DNA of 64,000 nt from Streptomyces acidiscabies (GCF_020010905.1 NZ_JAGJBY010000001.1:3740001-3804000), one strand, 5' to 3'. Numbered from the stretch's first letter, positions 41,422 through 50,486 are shown. Numbers and translations: made by a program. The notes: generated by a model not told the origin, from the sequence alone.

Positions 41422-41460
41422 GTTCAGCGCGGCCCCCGATCCGGACGTCCCCGATCCGGA
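41422..41460. repeat. Short tandem duplication
   Basis: CCGATCCGGACGTCC occurs twice in direct succession in the spacer between the Rieske and HipA-like genes (about 41437-41466). Each unit contains the palindrome GATCCGGAC-like core. Too short to interpret further; may be a regulator site pair. Confidence 0.45.
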
Positions 41461-41549
41461 CGTCCCGCGATACTCGCGTGCGGGCGGTCGGGCGGGCGTA
41501 AGCCAGAGCTGTCGTCGAGCTGTCGGTCCGTCCTCGGTAACCTGGGCGG

Positions 41550-42308
41550 ATGCTCAAGGACGTCACCGCCACCCGCTACATCACGCCCCTGCGGGAGGGC
41601 GGTTCGCTGCCGGGTCTGGTCGAGGCCGACGACTTCGGGACCTACGTCCTGAAGTTCACCGGCGCGGGCCAGGGCCGCAAGACGCTGGTCGCCGAGGTCG
41701 TCTGCGGCGAGCTGGCCCGGCGGCTCGGATTCCGTATGCCGCGCCTGGTCACCGTACGGCTCGACCCGGTCCTCGGACTCGCCGAGCCCGACCAGCAGGT
41801 GCAGGACCTGATCCGCTCCAGCGGCGGCACCAACCTCGGGATGGACTTCCTCTCCGGGGCGCTCGGCTTCGACCCGCTGGCCTTCGAGGTGAGCGCCGAG
41901 GACGCCGGGCGGATCGTCTGGTTCGACGCGCTGATCAACAACGTCGACCGCTCCTGGCGCAACCCGAACCTGCTCATGCACCGCGACGAACTCTGGCTCA
42001 TCGACCACGGCGCGACGATGATCTGGCACCACAACTGGCCGTCCGCCGAAGCCTCCGCCGCGCGTCCCTACGACGCCTCCGACCACGCCCTCGCGACCTT
42101 CGCGCCCGACGTCGCGGGCGCCGCCGCCGACCTCGCCCCGCAGGTCACCGAGGAACTCCTCGCCGAGGTCACCGCCGAGATCCCGGACGAGTGGCTGACC
42201 GGCGAGACCGGCTTCGACGACCCCGACGCGCTGCGCCGGGCGTACACGACGCCGCTGCTGGCGCGGGCGGCCGACATCCACACGCGCGTGAAGGGGATCA
42301 GCGCATGA
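41550..42308 (+). CDS. HipA-like kinase domain protein
   Basis: 252 aa. It resembles the C-terminal kinase lobe of HipA rather than whole HipA: GTYVLKFTGAGQGRKTLVAEVVCGELARRLG gives the ATP-binding lysine, NNVDRSWRNPNLLMH the catalytic loop, and LWLIDHGATM the metal-binding DHG. This HipA_2-type domain is usually followed by DUF3037, as here; the two overlap ATGA. The partner of HipA in persistence, HipB, is absent, so a classical toxin-antitoxin role is not implied. It has protein or small-molecule kinase potential; substrate unknown. Confidence 0.85.
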   Translation: MLKDVTATRYITPLREGGSLPGLVEADDFGTYVLKFTGAGQGRKTLVAEVVCGELARRLGFRMPRLVTVRLDPVLGLAEPDQQVQDLIRSSGGTNLGMDFLSGALGFDPLAFEVSAEDAGRIVWFDALINNVDRSWRNPNLLMHRDELWLIDHGATMIWHHNWPSAEASAARPYDASDHALATFAPDVAGAAADLAPQVTEELLAEVTAEIPDEWLTGETGFDDPDALRRAYTTPLLARAADIHTRVKGISA

Positions 42309-42745
42309 CCGAGCACCTCACCCACATGGCCGGACAGCTCACCGAGCGGCACATCACCCGGGACGGGCACAACTCCGCCGGGGACGTCTACGAGTACGCG
42401 CTCCTGCGCATCGTCCCGCGCGTGGAGCGCGGTGAGTGCGTCAACGCGGGCGTGCTGGTGTACTGCCGCGCCAAGGGGTACGTGGGGGCCCGTACGCATC
42501 TCGACGAGGCGCGGTTGCTCGCGCTGGACCCCCGGGCGGACGTCGAGGGTGTGCGGGCGGCGCTGGGGGCCGTGGAGCGGGTCTGCGAGGCCGCCGGGCA
42601 GAGCGCCGGGGACGATCCCGGGAAGCGGTTCCGGTGGCTCGTCGCGCCCCGGTCGACGATCGTGCAGCCGGGGCCCGTGCACACGGGGCTGACCGGGGAC
42701 CCGGCGGCCGAGGCGGAGCGGTTGCTGGATCTGCTGGTGAGGTAA
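42305..42745 (+). CDS. DUF3037 family protein
   Basis: 146 aa. The family signature is YEYALLRIVPRVERGECVNAGVLVYCRA (here residues 29-56), after which the chain is helical (LDPRADVEGVRAALGAVERV) and ends with RFRWLVAPRSTIVQPGPVH. Function unknown; homologues accompany HipA-like kinases. ATG 42305 overlaps the kinase stop by 4 bp, so the two proteins are coupled and likely form a complex or regulator-effector pair. Confidence 0.85.
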   Translation: MTEHLTHMAGQLTERHITRDGHNSAGDVYEYALLRIVPRVERGECVNAGVLVYCRAKGYVGARTHLDEARLLALDPRADVEGVRAALGAVERVCEAAGQSAGDDPGKRFRWLVAPRSTIVQPGPVHTGLTGDPAAEAERLLDLLVR

Positions 42746-42879
42746 TCGATCACAGTGGCCGGGTGGCCCGTTGACACGGAGTGCCGGGGCTTCTAGCGTC
42801 ACGGGTGGCGAAGGTACTAAGCGGTTGCTCACTGAATCTCAGGGCCGCGGATTTTCTCAAGGGCGAGGAGAAGCAGCAC

Positions 42880-43641
42880 ATGTCCACCACAGAACAGCGC
42901 GTCGCGATCGTCACCGGCGCGGCGCGCGGCATCGGCGCCGCCACCGCCGTACGGCTGGCCGCCGAGGGCCGCGCGGTCGCCGTGATCGACCTGGACGAGG
43001 CCGCCTGCAAGGACACCGTCGAGAAGATCACCGCGGCCGGCGGCAAGGCCATCGCCGTCGGCGCGGACGTCTCCGACGAGGCGCAGGTCGAGGCCGCCGT
43101 CGCGCGCGTCGCCGCCGAGCTGGGCGCCCCGACGATCCTCGTCAACAACGCGGGCGTGCTGCGCGACAACCTGCTGTTCAAGATGAGCGCGTCCGACTGG
43201 GACACCGTCCTCGACGTGCACCTGCGCGGCTCGTTCCTGATGACCCGCGCGGTCCAGAAGCACATGGTCGACGCCGGGTTCGGCCGGGTCGTCAACCTCT
43301 CCTCCTCCTCGGCGCTCGGCAACCGCGGCCAGGCCAACTACTCCGCCGCCAAGGCCGGGTTGCAGGGCTTCACCAAGACCCTCGCCATCGAGCTCGGCAA
43401 GTTCGGCATCACCGCCAACTCCGTCGCGCCCGGCTTCATTGCCACCGAGATGACCAAGGCCACCGCCGACCGGGTCAACATGGACTTCGAGGACTTCAAG
43501 AAGGCCGCCGCGACCCAGATCCCCGTCCAGCGCGTCGGCGAGCCCGAGGACATCGCCAACTCCATCGCCTTCTTCACCGGCGAGGCGGCCGGATTCGTCT
43601 CCGGCCAGGTCATGTACGTCGCCGGCGGACCGCTCAACTAG
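42880..43641 (+). CDS. SDR oxidoreductase (FabG-like)
   Basis: 253-aa classical short-chain dehydrogenase: cofactor loop VTGAARGIGAATA, NNAG motif LVNNAGVL, catalytic Ser in SSSSALGN and YSAAK, then APGFIATEM. It resembles 3-oxoacyl-ACP/CoA reductases. ATG 42880 follows GAGGAG with 9 nt spacing. The next gene, another SDR, starts 10 bp after the stop, so both are co-transcribed and may serve consecutive reductions in acyl metabolism. Confidence 0.9.
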   Translation: MSTTEQRVAIVTGAARGIGAATAVRLAAEGRAVAVIDLDEAACKDTVEKITAAGGKAIAVGADVSDEAQVEAAVARVAAELGAPTILVNNAGVLRDNLLFKMSASDWDTVLDVHLRGSFLMTRAVQKHMVDAGFGRVVNLSSSSALGNRGQANYSAAKAGLQGFTKTLAIELGKFGITANSVAPGFIATEMTKATADRVNMDFEDFKKAAATQIPVQRVGEPEDIANSIAFFTGEAAGFVSGQVMYVAGGPLN

Positions 43642-43651
43642 GAAGCCCTCC

Positions 43652-44407
43652 ATGACTGTTGAACTCTCCGGCAAGGTCGCGCTGGTCACCGGCGCCAGCC
43701 GAGGCATCGGGTACGGCGTCGCCGAGGCGCTCGTCGCGCGCGGCGACCGCGTGTGCATCACCGGCCGCAACGAGGACGCCCTCAAGGAAGCCGTCGACCG
43801 GCTCGGCGCCGACCGGGTCATCGGCGTCGCGGGCAAGGCGCACGACCTCGACCACCAGGCCGAGGTCGTCGGCCGCGTGATGGAGGCCTTCGGGCGCGTC
43901 GACTTCCTGGTCAACAACGCAGGGACCAACCCGGTGTTCGGGCCGCTCGCCGACCTCGACCTGAACGTTGCCCGCAAGGTCTACGAGACCAACGTGATCT
44001 CCGCGCTCGGCTTCGCGCAGAAGACCTGGCACGCCTGGCAGAAGGACAACGGCGGCGCGATCGTCAACATCGCGTCCGTGTCCGGGATCGCGCCCTCGCC
44101 GTTCATCGCCGCGTACGGCATGAGCAAGGCCGCGATGATCAACCTCACCCAGCAGCTCGCGCACGAGTTCGCGCCGAAGGTGCGGGTCAACGCGATCGCG
44201 CCGGCCGTCGTCAAGACGAAGTTCGCCGAGGCGCTGTACGAGGGGCGTGAGGAGGAGGCGGCTGCGGCGTACCCGCTCGGGCGGCTCGGTGTGCCGTCCG
44301 ACATCGGGGGGACGGCCGCGTTCCTGACGTCCGACCAGTCCGACTGGATCACCGGGCAGACGCTCGTGGTCGACGGGGGGATCTTCCTCAACGCGGCTGT
44401 GGGATAA
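43652..44407 (+). CDS. SDR oxidoreductase
   Basis: 251-aa classical SDR: TGASRGIGYGVAEAL, LVNNAGTNPVFG, NIASVSG, YGMSK and a C-terminal GQTLVVDGG. Distinct from the preceding SDR (they share only family motifs), so not a recent duplicate. Ten base pairs separate them, with one ribosome site before ATG 43652, indicating an operon. Substrate unknown. Confidence 0.9.
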   Translation: MTVELSGKVALVTGASRGIGYGVAEALVARGDRVCITGRNEDALKEAVDRLGADRVIGVAGKAHDLDHQAEVVGRVMEAFGRVDFLVNNAGTNPVFGPLADLDLNVARKVYETNVISALGFAQKTWHAWQKDNGGAIVNIASVSGIAPSPFIAAYGMSKAAMINLTQQLAHEFAPKVRVNAIAPAVVKTKFAEALYEGREEEAAAAYPLGRLGVPSDIGGTAAFLTSDQSDWITGQTLVVDGGIFLNAAVG

Positions 44408-44596
44408 GCGGGGTTGGGCCCATCCGGGCTTCTTGCTGGGCCTCTTTGTGAAGGCGTCGCTCCTGACCGGGGGCGGCGCCTTCGGCGTACTCCTCCTCGT
44501 ACGAATACGTGTACGAGGAACCGGTTCACGCCGCGCCGCACTGCGGTAGGGTCTCGCGCCAACCCCCCTTGGTACGGCTGATCGAGGAGCGTGCGC

Positions 44597-46174
44597 GTGT
44601 TCATGAAGCGAAGCCTGCGGGGTGTGGCGGCGATCGCCTCCCTCGGGATGGCCGCAGGCTGCGGTTACCTCTCCGACAGCGGTTCCGGGGACAAGGGGCC
44701 CATCGTCGTGGGCACCACCAGCGCGCCCAGCACTCTCGACCCGGCCGGAGCCTGGGACGGCTCCTGGGAGCTGTTCCGCAACGTCTACCAGACGCTGCTC
44801 TCCTACCCCAACGGGGCGACCTCGCCCGAGCCGGACGCCGCCCAGAGCTGCTCCTTCAGCGCCGATCACCGCGTCTACAGCTGCGAGTTGAGACCCGGGC
44901 TGAAGTTCTCCAACGGCGACAAGCTCGACTCCGAGGCCGTCAAGCATTCCGTCGACCGCATCCGCGCGATCAACGCGCAGACCGGTCCCGCCGGGCTCCT
45001 CGGCTCCCTCGACAAGGTCGAGACCAAGGGCGAGCGCGTCGTCGTCTTCCGGCTCAACAAGCCCGACGCGACCTTCCCGTTCGTCCTCGCCACCCCCGCG
45101 CTCTCCCTCGTACCCGCCGTCGCCTACCCCGACAACTCGCTGCGCAAGGACTCCCGGGTCATCGGCTCCGGGCCGTACCGGCTCGACGCCTACGACCAGG
45201 GCAAAGAGGCCGTCCTCGTCCGCAATCCGACGTACAAGGGGTCCGCCGACCGCAAGAACGACGCCGTCACCATCCGCTACTTCCAGGACTCCGCCAGCAT
45301 GGTCAAGTCCCTGCGCGGCGGCGGCATCGACATCACCTACCAGGGGCTCGCCGCCGACGACGTCGTCTCCCTGGAGAACAAGAGCGACGAGAACGAGGGA
45401 CTCGAACTGCACGACGGCGCCGGGAGCGCCATCAACTACCTCGTCTTCAACCCCAAGGACCCGGCCGCGAACAACATCGCCGTACGCAAGGCCGTCGCCC
45501 AGACCATCGACCGGGGCGCCATCGCCCACAAGGTCTACCAGGACACCGTCGAGCCCCTGTACTCCATGGTCCCGCAGGGCCTCACCGGGCACACGACGCC
45601 GTACTTCGACGTCTTCGGCGAACCCGACGCCGGCAAGGCGCGCAAGATCCTGAACGCGGCCGACGTCCCCACGCCCGTACCGCTCACCCTCTGGTACACC
45701 ACCGACCGGTACGGCTCCGACACCGGGCTCGAATTCAACGAGATCAAGGCCCAGTTGGACGCGTCCGGGCTGTTCCGGGTGACGCTCAAGAGCCGGCCCT
45801 GGAACGATTACGTCCTCGGGTACCAGAAGGGGGAGTACCCCGTGTTCGGGCGCGGGTGGCAGCCGGACTTCCCCGACCCCGACAACTTCGTCGCGCCGTT
45901 CGTCGGGCGGCAGAACGCGCTCGGTACGCCCTACGACATCAAGCAGATCACCGACGTACTGCTCCCGCGCTCCCGCGAACAGAGCGACCGCGCCGACGTC
46001 GTCAAGGACTTCCAGGCGGCCCAGCAGCTCTTCGTCGAGGACGTGCGGCTGCTGCCGTTGTGGCAGGGGAAGCAGTATCTCGCCGCGAGCGAGGACATCG
46101 CGGGCGGGGAGCGGTCGCTGGACCCGGCGACGATCATGATGGTGTGGGAGCTGTCGCGGAAGACTAGCTGGTGA
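44597..46174 (+). CDS. Peptide/oligopeptide ABC substrate-binding lipoprotein
   Basis: 525-aa family 5 solute-binding protein. Signal peptide with lipobox AAGC near residue 20, then GPIVVGTTSAPSTLDPAGAW, the typical first strand, FRNVYQTLLSYP and a central ELRPGLKFSNGDKLDSEAVK. GTG 44597 sits 7 nt after GAGGAG, while GTG 44591 is only 1 nt away. The matching permeases and ATPase are not present; either an orphan receptor or one that uses a transporter elsewhere. No gene follows in the same operon except the oxidoreductase, 84 bp on. Confidence 0.9.
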   Translation: MFMKRSLRGVAAIASLGMAAGCGYLSDSGSGDKGPIVVGTTSAPSTLDPAGAWDGSWELFRNVYQTLLSYPNGATSPEPDAAQSCSFSADHRVYSCELRPGLKFSNGDKLDSEAVKHSVDRIRAINAQTGPAGLLGSLDKVETKGERVVVFRLNKPDATFPFVLATPALSLVPAVAYPDNSLRKDSRVIGSGPYRLDAYDQGKEAVLVRNPTYKGSADRKNDAVTIRYFQDSASMVKSLRGGGIDITYQGLAADDVVSLENKSDENEGLELHDGAGSAINYLVFNPKDPAANNIAVRKAVAQTIDRGAIAHKVYQDTVEPLYSMVPQGLTGHTTPYFDVFGEPDAGKARKILNAADVPTPVPLTLWYTTDRYGSDTGLEFNEIKAQLDASGLFRVTLKSRPWNDYVLGYQKGEYPVFGRGWQPDFPDPDNFVAPFVGRQNALGTPYDIKQITDVLLPRSREQSDRADVVKDFQAAQQLFVEDVRLLPLWQGKQYLAASEDIAGGERSLDPATIMMVWELSRKTSW

Positions 46175-46258
46175 GAGGGGTTCCCGGGGGCGGCGCTCTC
46201 GGTCGCCGGACCCGCGCCCCCGTATGCTGCGAAGCGGACGGCGACGTGAGGAGTAGGC

Positions 46259-47155
46259 GTGAAGGTCGGCTGCATCGGGCTCGGGGACATCGCGCGGAAG
46301 GCGTATCTTCCGGTGCTGGGCGGGTCGCCGGGGCTCGAACTGCACCTGCACACCCGAACTCCCGCGACGCTGAAGGAAGTCGGGGACGCGTTCCGGGTGC
46401 CGGTCGCCCAACGGCACAGCGAACTCGATGAGTTGCTCGCCCAGGATCTCGACGCCGCGTTCGTGCACGCGCCCACCGCCGCGCACCCGGAGATCGTGAC
46501 GCGGCTGCTGGAGGCGGGCGTGCCGACGTACGTCGACAAGCCGCTGGCGTATCAACTCGCCGACTGCGTACGGCTGGTGGAACTCGCGGAGGCGCGCGGC
46601 GTCTCGCTGGCCGTCGGGTTCAACCGGCGTCACGCGCCCGGGTACACGCAGTGCGCCGACCATCCGCGCGAGCTGATCCTCATGCAGAAGAACCGCATAG
46701 GGCTCCCGGAGGACCCCCGCACGATGGTGTACGACGACTTCATCCACGTCGTCGACACGCTGAGGTTCCTCGTGCCGGGCGAGGTCGAGGACGTCACCGT
46801 GCGCGGGCGCGTCGAGGACGGGCTCCTGCACCACGTCGTCCTGCAACTCGCGGGCGACGGTTTCACCGCGCTCGGCGTGATGAACCGGCTCAGCGGGTCG
46901 AACGAGGAGGTCCTGGAGGTCTCCGGGCAGGACACGAAGCGGCAGGTCGTCAACCTCGCGGAGATCATCGACCACAAGGGCCAGCCGAGCGTACGGCGGC
47001 GCGGGGACTGGGTGCCGGTGGCCCGGCAGCGGGGCATCGAGCAGGTGGTGCTGGCGTTCCTCGACGCCGTGCGCGCGGGCAAGACGCTCAGCGCACGGGA
47101 CGCGCTGGCGACGCATGAGCTGTGCGAGCGGGTCGTGCGCGAGGTGTCCGCCTGA
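46259..47155 (+). CDS. Gfo/Idh/MocA family oxidoreductase
   Basis: 298 aa. N-terminal Rossmann fold VGCIGLGDIARKAYLPVL with the AAFVHAPTAAHPEI segment, then the catalytic EKP-equivalent YVDKPLAYQLADC, and a C-terminal alpha/beta domain. It probably oxidises or reduces a sugar or inositol with NAD(P). GTG 46259 follows AGGAG. Its 3' end overlaps the convergent lnt gene by 68 bp, an unusually long overlap of two coding ends. Confidence 0.88.
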   Translation: MKVGCIGLGDIARKAYLPVLGGSPGLELHLHTRTPATLKEVGDAFRVPVAQRHSELDELLAQDLDAAFVHAPTAAHPEIVTRLLEAGVPTYVDKPLAYQLADCVRLVELAEARGVSLAVGFNRRHAPGYTQCADHPRELILMQKNRIGLPEDPRTMVYDDFIHVVDTLRFLVPGEVEDVTVRGRVEDGLLHHVVLQLAGDGFTALGVMNRLSGSNEEVLEVSGQDTKRQVVNLAEIIDHKGQPSVRRRGDWVPVARQRGIEQVVLAFLDAVRAGKTLSARDALATHELCERVVREVSA

Positions 47156-48761
47156 GCCTGAGGGTGACGGCGTACGCGGCGAGCGTCAGGAGTGCCGCGT
47201 ACACCGTCCAGTCACCGTAACGGGCGTACAGCGTACGGCCGTTGGCCAGCGGGACCTCGTACACGGCCGTCGCGCTCGTGCTCGTGCCGAGGGTCCTGCC
47301 GACGTGGTGGCCCGACGGGTCGTACACCGCGGAGACGCCCGTGAGCGTCGCGTGGACGAACGTCCGGCCCGTCTCGGCGGCGCGCAGGGCGCCCAGGGAC
47401 GCGTGCTGCGCCGGGGCCCAGCTGTGCTGGAACGACGAGGTCGAGGACTGGGCCACGAGGATGTCGGCGCCCTTGCGGGCGAGGCTCCGGCTCATGTCGG
47501 GGAACGCGGTCTCGAAGCACACCATCGGGCCGATCCGTAGGTCGTCCCCTACGTCCATGAGGACCTGGCGTGTGCCGCGTTTGCGATCCTCGCCGGCCGC
47601 CTTCCCGACGGACGTGGCCCAGCCGAGCAGCGAGCGCGCCGGGATGTACTCCCCGAACGGCACCAGCCGCATCTTGTCGTACCGGTCGCCGGTCGGGCCG
47701 TCCGGGCCCACCAGGATCGAGCTCTTGTAGATGCCGGGGCGGTCCGAGCGGCGCGCGTCCACGTTCACGAGGATGTCCGCGCCGGTCGCGCCCGACAGTG
47801 CGGCGAGGCGTCCGGCCAGGTCGGGGCGGTCCTTCAGGTCGTACCCGACACTGCTCTCGCCCCACACGATCAGATCGACATCTTGTCCGATGAGCTGCCG
47901 GGTGAGCTGCTCCTCGCGGTCGAACCGGCGGTCGGGGCCGTCGATCACGCCGGCCTGAACGACGGCGATCCTCGTCCGGCCGGTGGTCTCGGGGCGCGGC
48001 GCGCCGACGTACGCGGCGGAGGTCGCCGTCGCCGTGGCCAGCAGCGCGGCCAGGGCGGGCGTACGGGAGGCAGGTACGGCGATCAGGATCGCGAGGGCCG
48101 TGTTGACGGCGATGACGAGGAAGCTGAGCAGCCAGACGCCGCCGACGGAGGCGAGCCGCAATGCCGGTTCGACCTGCCATTGGCTGGCGCCGAGCATGCC
48201 CCAGGGGCCGCCGAGGCCTTGCCAGGAGCGGACGAGTTCGACGAGGAGCCAGGCGGAGGGGAGGACGAGGAGGGCGGTTGCGGTTTGTTTGCGGGTGGGG
48301 GGTGTTGGGGTGAGGGCGTCTCGGCTGGGCTCCTCCTCGCCGGGCATGCCTCGGCCTGGCTCCTCCGCGCCGAGCACCTCGCCACCGGGCTCGCCCCGGC
48401 CCCGTCCGGTGTGATCATCCGACCCGCCGCTTTCGAGCCCCGTACCCAGCAGCCTCCGTACCAACCACCCCCACGGCCCCCACAACGCCCCCAGCAACCC
48501 CGCGATCACGAACGTGAACACGTTCAGGCTCGGCAGCAGCCAGTGGTGCATCGCCAGCATGAACCCGAACCCCCCGGCCCACCCCTCGTACACCGCCCGC
48601 TTCCCCGTCGGCGCGGTCCGCACGAGCAGCAGCCACGGCACCAGCGCCGCGTACGCCCACCACCACAGCCCCGGCGCGGGGAACGCGAGCACCGGCAGGG
48701 CGCCGGCGAGCGCGGCGAGCGCCGTACGGGTACGGGGGGAGGTCGACCAGCGGGTTGTCAT
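47088..48761 (-). CDS. lnt: Apolipoprotein N-acyltransferase
   Basis: Membrane enzyme adding the third acyl chain to the N-terminal Cys of lipoproteins. 557 aa: six to seven helices, then a nitrilase domain with the triad E302 (LIVWGESSVG), K363 (YDKMRLVPFGEY) and C415 (PMVCFETAFPD). A low-complexity Gly/Glu/Pro linker at residues 108-158 splits the membrane region; it is not present in E. coli Lnt. Many actinobacteria carry two Lnt copies. Overlaps the Gfo/Idh/MocA gene by 68 bp at its 3' end. The numerous lipoproteins in this window are potential substrates. Confidence 0.93.
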   Translation of the reverse strand: MTTRWSTSPRTRTALAALAGALPVLAFPAPGLWWWAYAALVPWLLLVRTAPTGKRAVYEGWAGGFGFMLAMHHWLLPSLNVFTFVIAGLLGALWGPWGWLVRRLLGTGLESGGSDDHTGRGRGEPGGEVLGAEEPGRGMPGEEEPSRDALTPTPPTRKQTATALLVLPSAWLLVELVRSWQGLGGPWGMLGASQWQVEPALRLASVGGVWLLSFLVIAVNTALAILIAVPASRTPALAALLATATATSAAYVGAPRPETTGRTRIAVVQAGVIDGPDRRFDREEQLTRQLIGQDVDLIVWGESSVGYDLKDRPDLAGRLAALSGATGADILVNVDARRSDRPGIYKSSILVGPDGPTGDRYDKMRLVPFGEYIPARSLLGWATSVGKAAGEDRKRGTRQVLMDVGDDLRIGPMVCFETAFPDMSRSLARKGADILVAQSSTSSFQHSWAPAQHASLGALRAAETGRTFVHATLTGVSAVYDPSGHHVGRTLGTSTSATAVYEVPLANGRTLYARYGDWTVYAALLTLAAYAVTLRLRRTPRARPARTAHASPARPVR

Positions 48762-48809
48762 ACGGCGCCTCCCTGTCGATGTGCGTCCAGTGTGCGCGGG
48801 CCCGGCGGT

Positions 48810-49283
48810 CTACGACAGGGGCGGCTCGGCCAGTCGGCGCCATTTCTCCTCGACGACGACCTCCGTGAACCGCCATCCGGCGGACGTCCGCACGAGCGTG
48901 AACGCGTACCGTCCCCCGGCGACGAAGTCCGGCACCGTCCCGGGCGCCTCCCCGTTCGCGAACCGCATCGGGTTGACGAAGTCCGCCCGCACGCGGGCCG
49001 TGTCCCCGAGATCCTGCTCCAACTGCCCGAACTCGACCCGCCGGTTGACGATCAGATGCTGCCGCATCACGAACAACGGCATGCTCTCCGCCAGCCACGC
49101 GACAACCTCTCGCACACCCCCCTCGATCCCCCCGGCCGAGGTGTAGTCGGCCCGCCCGTCCCCCACGAACAACGCCTCGTACGCCCCCCAATCGGCGTCG
49201 TCCACGGCCCTCGCATAGTCGGTGATCAACTCGTCGACGGCCAACCGGTCCATCACGGTGGCAAGTTCCACACGCTGGGTCAT
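48810..49283 (-). CDS. NTF2-like (SnoaL-type) protein
   Basis: 157 aa with the cone-shaped NTF2 fold: RLAVDELITDYARAVDDADWGAYEALF is the first helices, then the beta sheet with RQHLIVNRRVEFGQ and RYAFTLVRTSAGWRFTE. SnoaL-type members are ring cyclases, isomerases or dehydrases with a hydrophobic pocket; nothing in the neighbours points to a substrate. ATG 49283. Confidence 0.85.
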   Translation of the reverse strand: MTQRVELATVMDRLAVDELITDYARAVDDADWGAYEALFVGDGRADYTSAGGIEGGVREVVAWLAESMPLFVMRQHLIVNRRVEFGQLEQDLGDTARVRADFVNPMRFANGEAPGTVPDFVAGGRYAFTLVRTSAGWRFTEVVVEEKWRRLAEPPLS

Positions 49284-49391
49284 ACCACCGAGTCTTGGGG
49301 ATCACGGGGACAGATCCAAGAGCCCACGACAAACCGTCCTTGAGTTGATATTCGATGACCCCGCCCCTGCCCGACCGGCGAGGCTTGCCGC

Positions 49392-49490
49392 GTGGAACAT
49401 CCGAAGCACCAGATCCGAGCCCGGCACACCGACACCACCCTCACCGTGCACCAGGCGTACCGCCCGGAGACCGGCCTCCCGGCGGCCTGG
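49392..49490 (+). pseudogene. 5' fragment of a DUF4291 gene
   Basis: From GTG 49392 the plus strand encodes HPKHQIRARHTDTT, LTVHQAY and ETGLPAAW, which matches the beginning of the intact DUF4291 protein encoded opposite (HRIRALHTASTITVYQAY, GLPA). Similarity stops abruptly near 49490, where the 3' end of that other copy begins on the other strand. Thus it is the amino-terminal third of a truncated paralogue. Confidence 0.8.
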
Positions 49491-49496
49491 AGGTGG

Positions 49497-50090
49497 TCAG
49501 GGAGACAGGTGGGCCAGAAGTTCTGCTCCGGCGGGGTACTCCTGCTCCTGGGGGAGCAATCGGGCAGCTGAGTCCAGTTGGCCGTCCCTGACGAGTGCGT
49601 GGATCTCGCGGGCGAGCGGAGTCACATCGCTGATGGACACGATCCACTCGTCCGCGTAACGCGACGATGCCTCACCCGAGAGCCCCAGTTGCAGCGAGCG
49701 GTACGGCAGGGGACGCAGGTGCAGATCACGTTCGGGATCCCACTGCACACGGGCCGGTGCGCGCTTGAGGTCACGCTGCCAGGTGTCGCGATCGGGATGC
49801 AGTCCGCGGACGTAACTCGACAGGCAGGCATGGCGCAGCGCCCAGTCGAAGCCGTCGCGAGTGATCTCGACGGCGAGGACGGTCTCCTGGCTCTCCTTCG
49901 TGCCCCAGCCGGATCGGTACATCATCCACATGAAACTGGGCTTGATCCACGTCATGCGGCCAGGCTTCCACGCGGCCGGAAAACGGCCGTCTCGGATCGC
50001 GGGCAGTCCGATCTCGGAGGAGTACGCCTGGTAGACGGTGATCGTGGACGCTGTGTGGAGCGCGCGGATCCTGTGGAGCGGTTCTTCCAT
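49497..50090 (-). CDS. DUF4291 family protein
   Basis: 197 aa, the family's usual length when started at ATG 50090. Signature segments: YQAYSSEIGLPAI, RFPAAWKPGRMTWIKPSFMW, and WALRHACLSSY; the second half has VQWDPERDLHLRPLPYRSLQ and WIVSISDVTPLAREI. Function unknown. The frame remains open for 108 more codons upstream, but those codons read like another gene's relics. The gene abuts a fragment of a second DUF4291 on the opposite strand. Confidence 0.88.
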   Translation of the reverse strand: MEEPLHRIRALHTASTITVYQAYSSEIGLPAIRDGRFPAAWKPGRMTWIKPSFMWMMYRSGWGTKESQETVLAVEITRDGFDWALRHACLSSYVRGLHPDRDTWQRDLKRAPARVQWDPERDLHLRPLPYRSLQLGLSGEASSRYADEWIVSISDVTPLAREIHALVRDGQLDSAARLLPQEQEYPAGAELLAHLSP

Positions 50091-50214
50091 GGCGTACAGC
50101 GTGGGCTCGGTCGGCTCAGGTGACCACCGATTTTCGACCCGTTGCTCGATCCGCCGCAGCACGTCGGCCGTAAGCGGCAGACGGTCGCCTGTGCGGGCCA
50201 CGTTGCGTCCGGGG

Positions 50215-50486
50215 TCAGAACGGCGGTTCCTCCGTGCAGCCGCCGGTCCAGACTCCACGGGCGTATCGAGCGTGTGCGGCAATGTCAGCGGGACTCTCCA
50301 AGGCGGTGATCTCGTAGCCCCAGCTCTTGAGTGCGTCCAGACAGCGGTTGCGGTGGTAGCGGTTGGTACTGGTGGCAAGGAGGAAGCTGAAACGACACGG
50401 TCGAAAACACGCACTTCTGGATATTCGTCGAGGTCATCAGCGTTGGCATGACGCTCGGCGACGGCAAGGCACTCGTCGTCGGCGTC
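50215..50486 (-). pseudogene. Frameshifted remnant of an unknown gene
   Basis: Two coding-looking pieces in different frames. The first (50486 to about 50400) encodes AVAERHANADDLDEYPEV then RVFDR; the second (about 50400 to a stop at 50215) encodes FSFLLATSTNRYHRNRC, then LDALKSWGYEITALES and ADIAAHARYARGVWTGG. A single indel near 50395 would restore one frame. The upstream boundary is a stop at 50487-50489, so the 5' part is missing too. Family not recognised. Confidence 0.55.

Noticed and set aside
43634..47116. A 1160-codon minus-strand frame
   Set aside because: Runs antisense to an SDR, a peptide-binding lipoprotein and a Gfo/Idh/MocA gene, all with clear motifs. Repetitive Val/Gly/Glu composition marks it as a shadow.
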